A stretch of 64,000 bases of DNA from Streptomyces sp. 2114.4 (GCF_900187385.1 NZ_FYEY01000001.1:62001-126000); one strand, 5' to 3'. Positions 1 through 8,676 are shown, numbered from the stretch's first letter. Numbers and translations: made by a program. Notes: generated by a model from the letters alone, not told the origin.

Positions 1-1
1 T

Positions 2-757
2 CGGGGCAGCGGCCTCCTGGAAGGGCGCAAGGCCGTGGTGACCGGCGGGGACTCCGGCATCGGGCGAGCTGTCTGCCTGGCATTCGCACGCGAGGGCGCG
101 GACGTCCTGTTCACCTACCTCCCGGAAGAAGGCAAGGAAGCCGGTGAAACCTCCCGCCACATCGAGGAAGCCGGACGTGCCGCCGTGGCGGTGCCCTGCG
201 ACATCCGCGAGGAAGAGCAGTGTGAGCGCCTCATCGAACGCGCGGTGACGGAGTTCGGCAGGATCGACATCCTCGTCAACAACGCCGCCTACCAGATGTC
301 GCAGCCCGACGGCATCAGCGCCATCACCACCGAACAGTTCGACCGCGTGGTCCGCACCAATCTCTACGGCATGTTCTGGCTTTCGAAGTTGGCTGTGCCG
401 CACATTCCTCAGGGCGGATCGATCATCAATTCCGCATCGGTGCAGGCGTACAAGCCCAGCCCGCACCTGCTCGACTACGCCATGACCAAGGGCGCCATCG
501 TCACCTTCACGCAGGGGCTCGCTCAGATGCTGGCCTCCGACGGCATCCGCGTCAACGCGGTCGCCCCCGGGCCGGTGTGGACTCCCCTGATCCCGGCGAC
601 GCTCCCGGACACCACCACCTTCGGCAAGCAATCACCCCTGGGACGGCCGGCCCAACCAGCGGAAATGGCTCCCGCCTACGTCTTCCTCGCCTCACCGCAG
701 GCTAGCTACATCACAGCGGAGGTCCTCAATGCCACCGGCGGAACACCACTTCCTTAG
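2..757 (+). CDS. SDR-family NAD(P)-dependent oxidoreductase, 5' end outside window
   Basis: Short-chain dehydrogenase/reductase of the YhdG / general stress protein 39 type, predicted to be a cytosolic NAD(P)-linked alcohol/ketone reductase. The frame is open to the left edge and reads GSGLLEGRKAVVTGG before the nucleotide-binding motif TGGDSGIG, so the usual N-terminal extension of this subfamily (about 40-50 residues) lies outside the window. Also visible are NNAAY (equivalent of NNAG), a catalytic Ser in NSASVQAY, and the Tyr/Lys pair in YAMTKGA. The C-terminus ends TGGTPLP as in the family. The substrate cannot be told from sequence. The GTG inside the motif region is not the true start. 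Confidence 0.9.
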   Translation, partial: RGSGLLEGRKAVVTGGDSGIGRAVCLAFAREGADVLFTYLPEEGKEAGETSRHIEEAGRAAVAVPCDIREEEQCERLIERAVTEFGRIDILVNNAAYQMSQPDGISAITTEQFDRVVRTNLYGMFWLSKLAVPHIPQGGSIINSASVQAYKPSPHLLDYAMTKGAIVTFTQGLAQMLASDGIRVNAVAPGPVWTPLIPATLPDTTTFGKQSPLGRPAQPAEMAPAYVFLASPQASYITAEVLNATGGTPLP

Positions 758-885
758 GGAACCGGCAGCCCACGCCCGACAGGACTCCAGCTGAACCGAC
801 ATCAGACCGCCAACCACCTCGCTCCCTGCTGTACGAGTACGGCCCCGCGCCCCTGGACCTCTACGAGCATCCGAGCACCCGCTGA

Positions 886-1167
886 CGCCGCGCCAACCGC
901 GCCATCCGCTCCTACTTGCGGCGACGCAGCATCCGGCACGTGATCCCGGAGAGGAAGGGCCAGCAGGCCGGGCGCCGGAACCGGGGTGCACAGGGCGGCC
1001 GGCCCCCAAGTTTCGACCCCGCGCGGTACAGGAAGCGCAATAGCGTGGAGCGGGCGATCAGCAAGCTGAAACAGTTTCGGGCCGTCGCTACCCGCTCTGA
1101 CAAGCGCGGATACGTCTGCCTGGGTACCGTCACCGCCGTCGCGGTCATCATCTGGTTCCGGGCGTGA
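886..1167 (+). pseudogene. IS5-family transposase, C-terminal remnant
   Basis: This frame translates to the C-terminal third of an IS5-type DDE transposase. It contains RRRSIRHVIPERKGQ, FDPARYRKRNSVERAISKLK (with the last catalytic Glu of the DDE triad in NSVERAIS) and a hydrophobic end VAVIIWFRA. An in-frame TGA at 883 and the absence of the two catalytic Asp regions show the N-terminal two thirds are lost. No inverted repeats could be matched. The 128 bases before it (758-885) hold only a short open stretch ending LYEHPSTR, perhaps another gene's tail. Confidence 0.8.
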
Positions 1168-1179
1168 GCCGAACGAGGC

Positions 1180-1887
1180 TCACCCGACGTCGGTCGTGAC
1201 GACCATGGCCGTCTCCGTGTCGGCCTCCGCGATAAGGGCGCCGTCCGGAGCCCAGATGGAAGAACGGCCGCAGCCGGTCCACGGCCCTGCCGGTCCGACA
1301 TGGTTGGCCAGCACGACGTACATGTTCGAGTCTTTGGCGATTCCCGGATAGATCGCCGCGAGTTCATCAACTCCGGCGCCAGTGCCGTACAGCGAGCTGG
1401 CCAGGTGCACCTGACACCCGTCAGTGGACCCACGCACGGTCAAGTCGGGAAAGTGGTTGTCGTAGCACGTGGCGAGCGCGAAGCGCACACCTCCGAACTC
1501 GAATCGCCCATCGTGCTGCCCGGCTGCGAAGGCCGCCTGCTCATGCTCGAACAGGTGCTGCTTCCGGTAGCTGGTGAGCAGCTCGCCGTCGGCCCCGAAG
1601 ACCAGCGTCTCGATCGCGGGCCGTGGCCCGTCGGTGGCTGCTACGCAATTGACGACGGTGGCGATGCCGCTCTTCCGGATCACGTCCAGGCGCTGGTCTT
1701 CCGCCGTCGCCCAGAGGGCAGGATCAGCGAGTACGGCCTCAAGCTCGTACCCGGTCAAGGCCAGCTCGGGAAACACCACGAGCTCTGCACCCTGAGCGCG
1801 GGCCTGGCCTGCGAGAACGGTCATCTGCCGGACGTTGGCGGCCACGTCGGCCGGGACACAGGTGAACTGACCTGCTGCGATCTTCAT
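1180..1887 (-). CDS. carbon-nitrogen hydrolase (nitrilase superfamily)
   Basis: 235-residue amidase/nitrilase-fold protein that would hydrolyse a non-peptide C-N bond in the cytosol. The catalytic triad is visible in order: Glu in VVFPELALTGY, Lys in SYRKQHLFEHE and Cys in LATCYDNHFPDL. The length is slightly short for the family (about 260), mostly at the C-terminus. The start is the ATG at 1887 (MKIAAGQFTCVPAD), because family members begin right at this first beta strand; the open frame continues upstream but without similarity. It converges on the IS5 remnant, with only 12 bases between them. Substrate is unknown. Confidence 0.85.
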   Translation of the reverse strand: MKIAAGQFTCVPADVAANVRQMTVLAGQARAQGAELVVFPELALTGYELEAVLADPALWATAEDQRLDVIRKSGIATVVNCVAATDGPRPAIETLVFGADGELLTSYRKQHLFEHEQAAFAAGQHDGRFEFGGVRFALATCYDNHFPDLTVRGSTDGCQVHLASSLYGTGAGVDELAAIYPGIAKDSNMYVVLANHVGPAGPWTGCGRSSIWAPDGALIAEADTETAMVVTTDVG

Positions 1888-2049
1888 GGAGTTCCATACT
1901 GCCACTCCACAACCTTCCAGCTCACCGCGGGTGCCTTCCATTACCCATGCAGGCCTTGATCGCACGAGGCTGCATCGGCCCCCCATCGCGGCCGCTGACC
2001 AGGTGGGGCGCGGCGGATGCACCACGGTGAGGGGCAGAGGCTCGGTGGC

Positions 2050-2727
2050 TCAGGTGGTGCGGCGCTGATGGTCACTTTGGTGGCGTAGTTGTTCGGCGTG
2101 CCGGGTGAGGGTCTCGATACGGGTGGCGAGGTCGGGGTGGTGGTGCTGGAGGTGCGGCGCGGCGGCCGCCAGCGGGGCGAGGAGGTTGGCGGCGTCGTTG
2201 TCGGCGAGGGCCTGGCTGAGGTGCTCCACGGGCGCGTGGGCGTGGGCGGGCAGGTGGGCGAGGGCGGTGATCTGCCCTGCGAGTTGGCGCAGGTCGGCGG
2301 CGTTGTCGCGGGCCCAGGCGGCGACGGTGCGGTTGGCGGCGCGGCGGTCACGGGTGGCTTTGACGCGCGCTTCGCCGGTGGTGTTGGCGGGGTCGGGCCG
2401 CAGGCGGAGGTAACGGCGCTCGGCGGCCTGGCGGCTGGCGACGCCGAGCGGTGGGGCCAGGTCCGCCCAACTCGCGCCCGCTTCCCGGGCCGCTTCGATC
2501 AGACCCGTCTCCCAGACGGCGAGCTGTTCGCGGACCTCGCGGAGCAGCATCAGGGAAGCCAGGGCCTGCTGGGGCGCTGCGGCGGGGGTGTGTGGTTCGT
2601 CGGCCTGCGCGGTGTGGGCGGTGTACATGGCTTCGTTGATGGCGTCCAGCGCCGCTGCGGCGGCGAGGAAGGGCACGGGGGCGGAGTGCTGGCTTGGGGA
2701 CGGCGTGGGCTGATCGGGCCTGGGCAC
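2050..2727 (-). CDS. Hsp18-associated transcriptional regulator-like protein
   Basis: 225-aa, Ala-rich, helical protein, divergent from hsp20. Proteins of this kind sit beside hsp18/hsp20 genes in Streptomyces and are usually annotated as HSP18 transcriptional regulator. A helix-turn-helix-like stretch is visible around SWADLAPPLGVASRQAAERR (about residues 86-105), the sort of segment that reads promoter DNA. The GTG start at 2727 is preceded by a weak ribosome site. The shared 128-bp intergenic region carries a spaced inverted repeat that is a candidate operator. It is not the MarR-like RheA of S. albus as far as can be judged; the function is inferred from position and family name only. Confidence 0.65.
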   Translation of the reverse strand: MPRPDQPTPSPSQHSAPVPFLAAAAALDAINEAMYTAHTAQADEPHTPAAAPQQALASLMLLREVREQLAVWETGLIEAAREAGASWADLAPPLGVASRQAAERRYLRLRPDPANTTGEARVKATRDRRAANRTVAAWARDNAADLRQLAGQITALAHLPAHAHAPVEHLSQALADNDAANLLAPLAAAAPHLQHHHPDLATRIETLTRHAEQLRHQSDHQRRTT

Positions 2728-2745
2728 CGTGGTCCTCCGATCTTG

Positions 2746-2810
2746 TCACCTGATGGACGACGCTCCGGCTTGTCGTCGATTGGATGACATGCTACAACGG
2801 TGTCAGGTGA
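2746..2810. promoter_or_regulatory. hsp20 promoter with flanking inverted repeat (candidate operator)
   Basis: TTGTCG at 2770-2775 and TACAAC at 2793-2798, 17 bases apart, form a plausible housekeeping promoter reading toward hsp20. They are flanked by perfect 8-bp inverted half-sites TCACCTGA (2746-2753) and TCAGGTGA (2803-2810), 49 bases apart, which could hold a dimeric repressor on both sides of the polymerase. Neither CIRCE nor HAIR sequences were found. Confidence 0.45.
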
Positions 2811-2855
2811 AGCGCATTGGCAGTTTCTGCCCGAAGTTTCTGGAGGTGTTTCGCG

Positions 2856-3290
2856 ATGTTGATGCGCACTGACCCGTTCCGCGAACTCGATCGGCTCACT
2901 CAGCAGCTGATGGGCACGTCCGGCACTTGGTCACGGCCATCCCCGATGCCGATGGACGCCTACCGCGAGGGTGAGGAGTACGTGATCGCCCTCGACCTGC
3001 CCGGGGTGTCGACGGACGCAATCGACATCGACGTCGAGCGGAACATGCTGACCGTCAAGGCCGAGCGCCGCCCGGTCACCAAGGCCGACACCGTGCAGAT
3101 GGAGCTCTCCGAGCGTCCGCTGGGCGTCTTCTCCCGCCAGCTCATGCTGGCCGACACCCTCGACACCGAGCACATCAAGGCCGATTACGACGCAGGTGTC
3201 CTGACCCTGCGCATCCCGATCGCCGAGCGCGCCAAGCCCCGCAAGATCAGCATCGGCGGGGAGACCACACACAAGCAGATCAGCGGCTGA
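2856..3290 (+). CDS. Hsp20/alpha-crystallin small heat-shock protein (Hsp18 type)
   Basis: 144-aa ATP-independent holdase chaperone that forms oligomers in the cytosol and binds unfolding proteins. The alpha-crystallin domain covers about residues 35-135: the strand starting [30 protein letters not shown], the turn [17 protein letters not shown], and the conserved [14 protein letters not shown] (A-x-x-x-G-V-L signature). The start is the ATG at 2856, nine bases after a GGAGG (2842-2846); a second ATG two codons on is also possible. It is the first gene of a co-oriented set with two DUF2267 genes, a combination typical of actinomycete heat and stress loci, and is probably controlled by the divergent regulator. 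Confidence 0.93.
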   Translation: MLMRTDPFRELDRLTQQLMGTSGTWSRPSPMPMDAYREGEEYVIALDLPGVSTDAIDIDVERNMLTVKAERRPVTKADTVQMELSERPLGVFSRQLMLADTLDTEHIKADYDAGVLTLRIPIAERAKPRKISIGGETTHKQISG

Positions 3291-3301
3291 GCGGATCACC
3301 C

Positions 3302-3336
3302 GGCGGGGCAGGCCTCTTCGTCCTCCCGGCCCCGCC
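3302..3336 (+). terminator. hairpin after hsp20
   Basis: GGCGGGGC (3302-3309) pairs with GCCCCGCC (3329-3336) across a 19-base loop, shortly after the hsp20 stop. It may lower read-through into the DUF2267 genes. No T-run follows, as is usual in Streptomyces. Confidence 0.45.
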
Positions 3337-3363
3337 CTCCGCGGACATGTTGGGGCCTCGAAG

Positions 3364-3759
3364 ATGACACTGCGGTGGGAGGCGTTCCTGGCAGCTGTCC
3401 AGGAACGCGGCGAGTACGAGACGTCACAGGAAGCGGACCGGGTGGCCCGCGTCGTCCTGGCACTGCTCGGTGCGCACCTGGTGGGACACGAGCGTGCCGA
3501 GCTGGCCGCCCGGCTACCGGAGGCCTACGCCCTGATCCTGCTCAATCCGCTGCAGGCCGCTGAGCCACTCTCCGCCGAACGGTTCGTCCAGGCCACTGCG
3601 GCCTGGATCGAGGGCGCCACCGCGGAGACGGCGAAGTGGGATGTCGGGGCCGTCCTCAGTGTCGTGGCGGACGCGTCGGGTGAAGAGCTCATGCGGCGCG
3701 TGCTGCTCCAGCTCCCACCCGGATACGACCTCCTCTTCGGCCGTCCCCAGTCCGCATGA
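3364..3759 (+). CDS. DUF2267 domain protein (first of two)
   Basis: 131-aa all-helical protein of the DUF2267 family; the molecular role of the family is unknown. The conserved pattern is visible: an N-terminal EAFLAAVQERGEY, the helix VARVVLALLGAHLVGHERAE, the LPEAYALIL segment, and the C-terminal LLQLPPGYDLLFGR. It is a paralogue of the next gene with the same landmarks in the same order. Family members often occur beside hsp20 and stress genes in actinobacteria, which fits its place here. The ATG at 3364 begins at MTLRWEAFLAAV. It is probably transcribed with hsp20, attenuated by the intervening hairpin. Confidence 0.85.
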   Translation: MTLRWEAFLAAVQERGEYETSQEADRVARVVLALLGAHLVGHERAELAARLPEAYALILLNPLQAAEPLSAERFVQATAAWIEGATAETAKWDVGAVLSVVADASGEELMRRVLLQLPPGYDLLFGRPQSA

Positions 3760-3819
3760 CCAGCCCGCATTACGCACGTTCCACCCCAACCCTTTGACGA
3801 GAAAGGCGACACTTTCCCC

Positions 3820-4254
3820 ATGTCCCTGCAGCCTGGACCGGTTCTCCCAGCACCGGGCATGACCTATGACCAGATGCTGGAGCGCGTCCGGTACGAAGGC
3901 GCCTACCCCACCCGCGAGCGAGCCGGAGAGGTCGTCCGTGCCGTGCTGGCCGCGCTGGGCCGCCAGCTCACCGGCGAGGAGCGCGTCGACCTCGCGGCCC
4001 GCCTGCCCGTCGAGGCCGCCATGGTGTTCACCTCCCAGATCCCCGACACCCACCAACTCACCGGCCGGGAGTTCGTCAGGGACCTCGCAGCACGCACCGG
4101 CGGCACCCGCGCCACCACACGCTGGGACACCGGCACCGTGCTCACCACCGTCGGCCAACTCGCCGGCCACGACCTCCTCACCCGCATCCTCGCGCAGCTC
4201 CCCTCCGGGTACGGGCTCCTGTTCGGCCGCGCCGAACTCACCCAGGCTGCCTGA
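3820..4254 (+). CDS. DUF2267 domain protein (second of two)
   Basis: 144 aa, DUF2267 family, function unknown. It matches the preceding gene along most of its length: YDQMLERVRYEGAY, RAVLAALGRQLTGEERVDLA, LPVEAAMVF, and ILAQLPSGYGLLFGR. It therefore arose by tandem duplication, either locally or in an ancestor. The ATG at 3820 follows a GAAAGG about 13 bases upstream; GTG/ATG alternatives near residue 14 (MTYDQML) would also fit, because family members usually begin at that helix. The separation of 60 bases from the previous stop suggests one transcript. Confidence 0.87.
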   Translation: MSLQPGPVLPAPGMTYDQMLERVRYEGAYPTRERAGEVVRAVLAALGRQLTGEERVDLAARLPVEAAMVFTSQIPDTHQLTGREFVRDLAARTGGTRATTRWDTGTVLTTVGQLAGHDLLTRILAQLPSGYGLLFGRAELTQAA

Positions 4255-4277
4255 CCACAACCGCCCAGAAGGATCCG

Positions 4278-4382
4278 ATGCCGGCCGAGGCGAGATACCA
4301 GCAGTACCGCTACGTGCCGGATCGAGCCGGCGCATCAGCACGGGCAGCCGCTGGCCAGCGCCCTGCCCAAGGCTCCTACTGA
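4278..4382 (+). CDS. possible 34-aa small ORF
   Basis: ATG at 4278 follows a good ribosome site (AGAAGGA at 4267-4273) and gives a 34-residue peptide beginning MPAEARYQQYRYVPDR and ending QGSY. It sits 23 bases after the second DUF2267 stop and just before a strong terminator, so it would be the last cistron of the hsp20 transcript. It may be a remnant of a longer gene. No family is recognised, and expression is unproven. Confidence 0.35.
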   Translation: MPAEARYQQYRYVPDRAGASARAAAGQRPAQGSY

Positions 4383-4402
4383 GCTGCTCACCACGGCCGA
4401 CA

Positions 4403-4440
4403 CCGCCCCTGCCGGGCTGCCCGCCCCCCGGCAGGGGCGG
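4403..4440 (+). terminator. strong terminator ending the hsp20-DUF2267 transcript
   Basis: Perfect 14-bp stem: CCGCCCCTGCCGGG (4403-4416) pairs with 4427-4440, with a 10-base loop. It follows the small ORF and separates this unit from the next SDR gene. Confidence 0.75.
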
Positions 4441-4568
4441 GCAGCCGCGGCAAACTCCGCCCCCCGAGCGGTGCACCGGTCATGAGAGCCGCACGGACGG
4501 CAAGCCGGGCTCGGCTCGAGGTGTCAGGAGCCATGAGGGAGCGGCGACGGTGACTGCCACTCTTACGG

Positions 4569-4597
4569 CGATTGCGGAACGATCGGGGCCGCAATCG
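4569..4597 (+). promoter_or_regulatory. inverted repeat in the leader of the SDR gene
   Basis: CGATTGCGG (4569-4577) and CCGCAATCG (4589-4597) are perfect complements around an 11-base spacer, 16 bases before the ATG at 4614. It could be a repressor site or an RNA hairpin masking the ribosome site. Confidence 0.35.
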
Positions 4598-4613
4598 ATG
4601 TCATCGTGCGGCC

Positions 4614-5402
4614 ATGACTTCCTCGACGGGCTCACCTGATACGTCCACTCGACCGCTAGCCGGATGCGGTGCCCTGGTCACCGGTGGATCGCGCGGTATC
4701 GGCCGCGCGATCGCCCGCCGGTTGGCCGCAGACGGCGCCACAGTGGTCTTCACGTACCACACGCAGTCCGAGGCGGCCGACACGTTGATCGCCGAGATCG
4801 CTGAGCTGAACGGCAGGGCCTACGCCCTCCAGCTCGATCTGGCCGCACCGGAGCAGGTCACCGAGGTGTTCGCCGCGGCCGACAGAGCATTCCATGAGGC
4901 CGGGGCGGGCGGGCTGGACATCCTGGTGGCCAATGCCGGGGTGTTCACCAGCGCACCCATTGCAGAAACCACGCTCGACGAGTGGGAGCGCGTGATGGCC
5001 GTGAACGGGAGAGGTACGTTCTTGGCCCTTCAGCACGCCGCGACCCGCATGCGCGACGGCGGGCGGATCATCACCCTCTCCACGGTCGGCACGCATTGGC
5101 CCAGCCAGGGCGAGGCTCTCTACGCAGCCAGCAAGGCTGCCGTCGAACAGCTCACCCGTGTCGCATCCCGCGAACTCGGACACCGGGGCATCACGGCCAA
5201 CACCCTCTCGCTCGGGCCGACCGACACGGACCTCCTCCGGGCGGGCGCCCACCCGGACGCGCTGGACGGTGCCGCTGCCATGACCGCGCTCGGCCGGATC
5301 GGCCGACCCGATGATGTGGCCAGCCTCGTGGCCCTGCTCGTCCGCGCGGACAACCGCTGGGTCACCGGCCAGAACATCCGCGCCGACGGTGGCCTCACCT
5401 GA
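4614..5402 (+). CDS. SDR-family oxidoreductase (FabG-like)
   Basis: 262-aa classical short-chain dehydrogenase/reductase, a cytosolic NAD(P)H-dependent ketone/alcohol oxidoreductase. Motifs: cofactor site TGGSRGIGRAIA (about residues 20-31), NAG in VANAGVFTSAP, a Ser region TLSTVGTHW, the catalytic pair in YAASK, and the C-terminal VTGQNIRADGGLT typical of FabG relatives. The residue after the first Rossmann strand suggests NADP preference, though this is weak evidence. The start chosen is the ATG at 4614, which gives the normal N-terminus; the open frame further upstream overlaps the inverted repeat. It stands alone, converging on the carbonic anhydrase. Confidence 0.9.
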   Translation: MTSSTGSPDTSTRPLAGCGALVTGGSRGIGRAIARRLAADGATVVFTYHTQSEAADTLIAEIAELNGRAYALQLDLAAPEQVTEVFAAADRAFHEAGAGGLDILVANAGVFTSAPIAETTLDEWERVMAVNGRGTFLALQHAATRMRDGGRIITLSTVGTHWPSQGEALYAASKAAVEQLTRVASRELGHRGITANTLSLGPTDTDLLRAGAHPDALDGAAAMTALGRIGRPDDVASLVALLVRADNRWVTGQNIRADGGLT

Positions 5403-5440
5403 TCGGGCAGACCGGACGCAGCTCGTGCCGCGAGTCGTCG

Positions 5441-5466
5441 GTGCCGGCCCTCCCCCGCCCCGGCAC
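5441..5466. terminator. hairpin between convergent genes
   Basis: GTGCCGG (5441-5447) pairs with CCGGCAC (5460-5466) across 12 bases, between the SDR stop and the carbonic anhydrase stop. It could end transcription from both sides. Confidence 0.4.
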
Positions 5467-5501
5467 ACCTCACAGCCCCGCACCAGCCCACGGGGGGGCG
5501 G

Positions 5502-6143
5502 TCAGGACGCTGCGGGAGCTGCCGCGTCGAGGCCGCGAGAGGCGACGAGCTCTGCACTGCCGTCGGCCAGGCGGTAGCACAGGCCCACCACAGCGGCCTG
5601 TTTGGCGGCGACCTTCTCGGCGAGTACCCGGGAGCGGTCCAGCAGCAAGTCGACGGTGTGCCTTATGTGCTCGGCCAGAATCTCCTCGGGCTCAACCTGT
5701 CCGGCAGCCCGTGCTGCCAGCACGCTGGGGGTCACGCGCTCGACGACGTCCCGAATGTATCCGGCCGGTTGCACGCCGTTCTCCAGGGCGGCGCACGCTG
5801 CGCCCACCGCGCCGCACGAATCGTGGCCGAGGACCACGACCAGCGGGCAGTCCAGTACCTCCACGCCGTACTCGATGCTGCCCAGCACTTCCGCACCCAT
5901 GACGTGACCTGCAGTGCGTACCACGAACAGGTCTCCCAGACCGCGGTCGAAGATGATCTCGGCGGCCAGCCGGGAGTCGGAGCACCCGAACAGCACGGCG
6001 AAGGGCTGCTGGGAGGGGGCGATCGCGGCGCGACGGGTGGCGTCCTGGTTGGGGTGTTCGGGGGTGCCGGCGACGAAGCGCCGGTTACCGGCCAGCAGCA
6101 GCTCGAAGGCGTCGCGGGGCGTGGGGGTGCTGATCTCGGTCAT
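5502..6143 (-). CDS. beta-class carbonic anhydrase
   Basis: 213-aa zinc enzyme catalysing reversible CO2 hydration. The three zinc ligands are visible: Cys in FGCSDSR, and His and Cys in VVLGHDSCGAV. The Asp-Arg dyad lies in CSDSR. The N-terminal helix TPRDAFELLLAGNRRFVAGTPEHP and the VVRTAGHVM strand are standard for the beta class in actinobacteria. Length is normal (about 200-215), with no signal peptide, so it is cytosolic. It is a single gene with no obvious operon partner. The ATG at 6143 fits the family N-terminus. Confidence 0.93.
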   Translation of the reverse strand: MTEISTPTPRDAFELLLAGNRRFVAGTPEHPNQDATRRAAIAPSQQPFAVLFGCSDSRLAAEIIFDRGLGDLFVVRTAGHVMGAEVLGSIEYGVEVLDCPLVVVLGHDSCGAVGAACAALENGVQPAGYIRDVVERVTPSVLAARAAGQVEPEEILAEHIRHTVDLLLDRSRVLAEKVAAKQAAVVGLCYRLADGSAELVASRGLDAAAPAAS

Positions 6144-6829
6144 GCTCGCAGCCTAGGACTCGGCACCAGCCGCCGCACGGCCTGGTTCTGCCGGGTCGCC
6201 GGGGCGGGCCAGGCTGACGGCCGAACGAGGGCGGGCCGCCTAACGAGGGCGGGCCGCCTGGGGTCACTCACCGCCCACTGCGTTCCGGCCTGCCCAGCAG
6301 CTGAGCCACGTGTCCTACGTTCCGTCCTCGGTCTGCTCCGCGAGCTGGTTGGCTGCCTCGTCGCGCCGACGAGAACCTGACGGGGGGAGCCGTTCCATCA
6401 GCTCGGGACCGGTGCCGCTGCCAGGCCCGGTGAGTTCACGCGGGTCGGCCGGCGCGGGGCGATGATCCGCGGCTCGGCAAGCACTTCGCTTGGCAACACC
6501 TCAGGTGCATCCTGCAGGCGCAGACGAGGGGCCCTCGGCTGCGACGGTTTGGCAGGCCTCCGCGTCGAGGGCGACCGGCCTGTGGAACGAGGGCGCGCCC
6601 CGTCCGATGGAGCGCTGCCGCATACCGTTGGCCAAGCTCAGCGGCCACGCTGGCCGCATGACGCGCTGCCTGGCGAACGGTGTCGACGAGCCTGCCCCCA
6701 CTGGCCGGCCCATAGCGCGAGGCTGGGACGATGTCCGGCAGTGGCCCGCTCCCCGGGGCCTTGAGCATTGAGCGACCGAGCAGACGCGTATACAGAGCCG
6801 ACCAGCGGCAAGGTGGACCCATCACAGAC
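6144..6829. other. intergenic stretch with a short tandem repeat
   Basis: No supported gene. Two adjacent copies of an 18-bp unit (AACGAGGGCGGGCCGCCT) lie at 6224-6241 and 6242-6259, upstream of the carbonic anhydrase. The rest is GC-rich, with open frames on several strands but no recognisable protein or ribosome site. Confidence 0.5.
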
Positions 6830-8248
6830 ATGATCGATACTCCTGCCGCCCGGAACCAGCGGCTCATTGAGGCATGGGGGCGCGTCTCGGCGGCCTCGGA
6901 CGGTGCCGCAGCGGATCCGCTCGTACGGGACTGCGCCCGCCACCTGCTCGCCGACCCTGGTGGCGAGCAGGCGCATCTGTGGACGTTCGGGCTGGTACGG
7001 ATGGCCGGCTACCTCGCCTGGCGGCCGGGACCGGAGGCTGCCCGGAGTGCGCTGGACGCGCTGCTCGCCGTCGACCGGGCCTTGAAGGAAATGCCGTGCC
7101 CCCATACCTCCCACCCGTATGAGGACGCCTTGAAGGAACTCCTGGCGGACGAGGTGTGGCTGGCCGGGCCCGAGCTGAAGAGCCTGGTAGGCCCGGCGCC
7201 CGAGGGCGACACCTGGCGCTGCCCGGCCAACGTGGCCGGCTTCGCCCGGCTCACCGCCGACGTCCTCGACCCGTTCACGGTGGGCGGCCTCCCCGAGCGG
7301 ATCCCCGCCGCCCACACCAGCAGCCTGAGCAGGCTGTCGTCGCTGCTCAACGGCTATCCCTACGGCGACCCCGGCGAGGAGCTGTCCTTCCAGGCCGGCG
7401 CCCTCCCCCGCCATCCGACGAAGGGGGTGCTCGCCGGGTATGTCGTCACCCTGCACGCGAGCCAGTGGTACGCGGCCTCCGGCTTGATCACCGAGCAGCC
7501 CGTGCTGGACGACATGATCACGGGCCTGGAGGCGGCGCTGCCACTCCTGCGCGGCACCTCCTGCCCGCACACCGCCGCCGAGCACCCGAAGCCGTCCGGC
7601 GACCCGAGCGGCGACGCCATGACCGGCTACTTCCTGCGCAGTCCCGGCGGCCGGGCCGAGCTCCGGGCATGGAGCGCCGACGAGCTCCTGAAGGGGTGGC
7701 TGTGCCACGGCTTCCTGCGCGGCCTCGCCGAGGAGGCACTGAGCAATCTGCGCTACGCGCGGGACTCGCTCGTCGCCACCCGGGACGACCGTCTCCTGGA
7801 CGGCACGTACACCCGCGCCGACGGACGGCTCGACATCGGCGCGCTCACGCACTGCTTCGACGCGGCGGAGTACGACAAGTCCTGGGAGGCCGAGAACGCC
7901 GTGCGCTGGGCCGCGCGGCGGTACGCGGCCACCGGGGACGACAGCCCGCGGGAGCGTCTGGTGCTGCTGCTCCTGGTCCTGTGGTGCGCGGAGGCCGTCG
8001 AACTGGCGCCGGACGTCGGCGAGGAGATCCGGGAGGTGCTCGTCGGCGTCCGGACCGCCGCGCCCGACGCGGTGTGTGCGCACGGCGAGGCCCATCCGCC
8101 CGCCTACCCGGACTTCCAGACGCACCTCAACCACCTCTACGCGCCGGCTGAGTTCGCCGCCCCGGAGGAAGCCCGGGGCGCCGAGGCCTGGGGCTGCCCC
8201 CGGTATCTGACCGGCCTGGCCGAGGAAGCGCTCGACACCCTGGCGTGA
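6830..8248 (+). CDS. unidentified protein with three Cys-x-His...His-Pro repeats
   Basis: 472 aa, not recognised. It is built of three similar helical units. Each ends with C-x-H-x(2-4)-H-P and, 34-40 residues later, another Cys: CPHTSHP (residues 90-96) with C131; CPHTAAEHP (245-253) with C292; CAHGEAHP (416-423) with C456. The last Cys is usually followed by Pro and a GLAEEAL-like helix. Four potential ligands per unit suggest metal binding, but this is inference. No signal peptide or membrane segment is seen. The ATG at 6830 is chosen because the frame upstream looks non-coding; the AAGGTGG upstream is rather far. A single-unit relative is encoded at 14239-14724. Confidence 0.75.
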   Translation: MIDTPAARNQRLIEAWGRVSAASDGAAADPLVRDCARHLLADPGGEQAHLWTFGLVRMAGYLAWRPGPEAARSALDALLAVDRALKEMPCPHTSHPYEDALKELLADEVWLAGPELKSLVGPAPEGDTWRCPANVAGFARLTADVLDPFTVGGLPERIPAAHTSSLSRLSSLLNGYPYGDPGEELSFQAGALPRHPTKGVLAGYVVTLHASQWYAASGLITEQPVLDDMITGLEAALPLLRGTSCPHTAAEHPKPSGDPSGDAMTGYFLRSPGGRAELRAWSADELLKGWLCHGFLRGLAEEALSNLRYARDSLVATRDDRLLDGTYTRADGRLDIGALTHCFDAAEYDKSWEAENAVRWAARRYAATGDDSPRERLVLLLLVLWCAEAVELAPDVGEEIREVLVGVRTAAPDAVCAHGEAHPPAYPDFQTHLNHLYAPAEFAAPEEARGAEAWGCPRYLTGLAEEALDTLA

Positions 8249-8676
8249 CCACGGGACCCACCAGGCGGGTCAGCCGGAGTGGGTGATCACCCCGGTGACG
8301 ACCCACAGCAATCAGTAATCAGTAACGGGAGTCATCCACCGAATACGCGACACCTCAACATGCGGCCCATCAGTCCCGAGGCCCCCTCCGGCCGGTCGGC
8401 CGGGCCGAACCGCTGCTCGTGCTGCCGGTGGAGCCGGCCGTGCTCGAGCACTGCGGACCGCCCTCCGAGGCCGACCGCGCCTACGGCGCGCCGGCTGCCC
8501 ACGTCGCGCGCCACGCCTTCGCGGTCGACGGCCCGCTCCGCGAGCACCACCTGGTCGGCCGGCACCACACCCCGGACCGCACTGTGCGGACCGAGACCGG
8601 CCGGCCGGTCTTCCTCACCGGCGCCGCTGGCCCGGAGGCAGCGTGACGATGCCGTCCGCCGACGCACAGGCGCGCG
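8249..8676. other. intergenic stretch with a possible gene remnant
   Basis: Plus-strand frame 8398-8646 stays open and reads coding-like (for example ARHAFAVDGPLREHHLVGRH), ending at a TGA, with a GTG at 8419 but no good ribosome site. It may be the C-terminal piece of a lost gene, and I do not recognise it. Nothing else is supported here. Confidence 0.3.
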
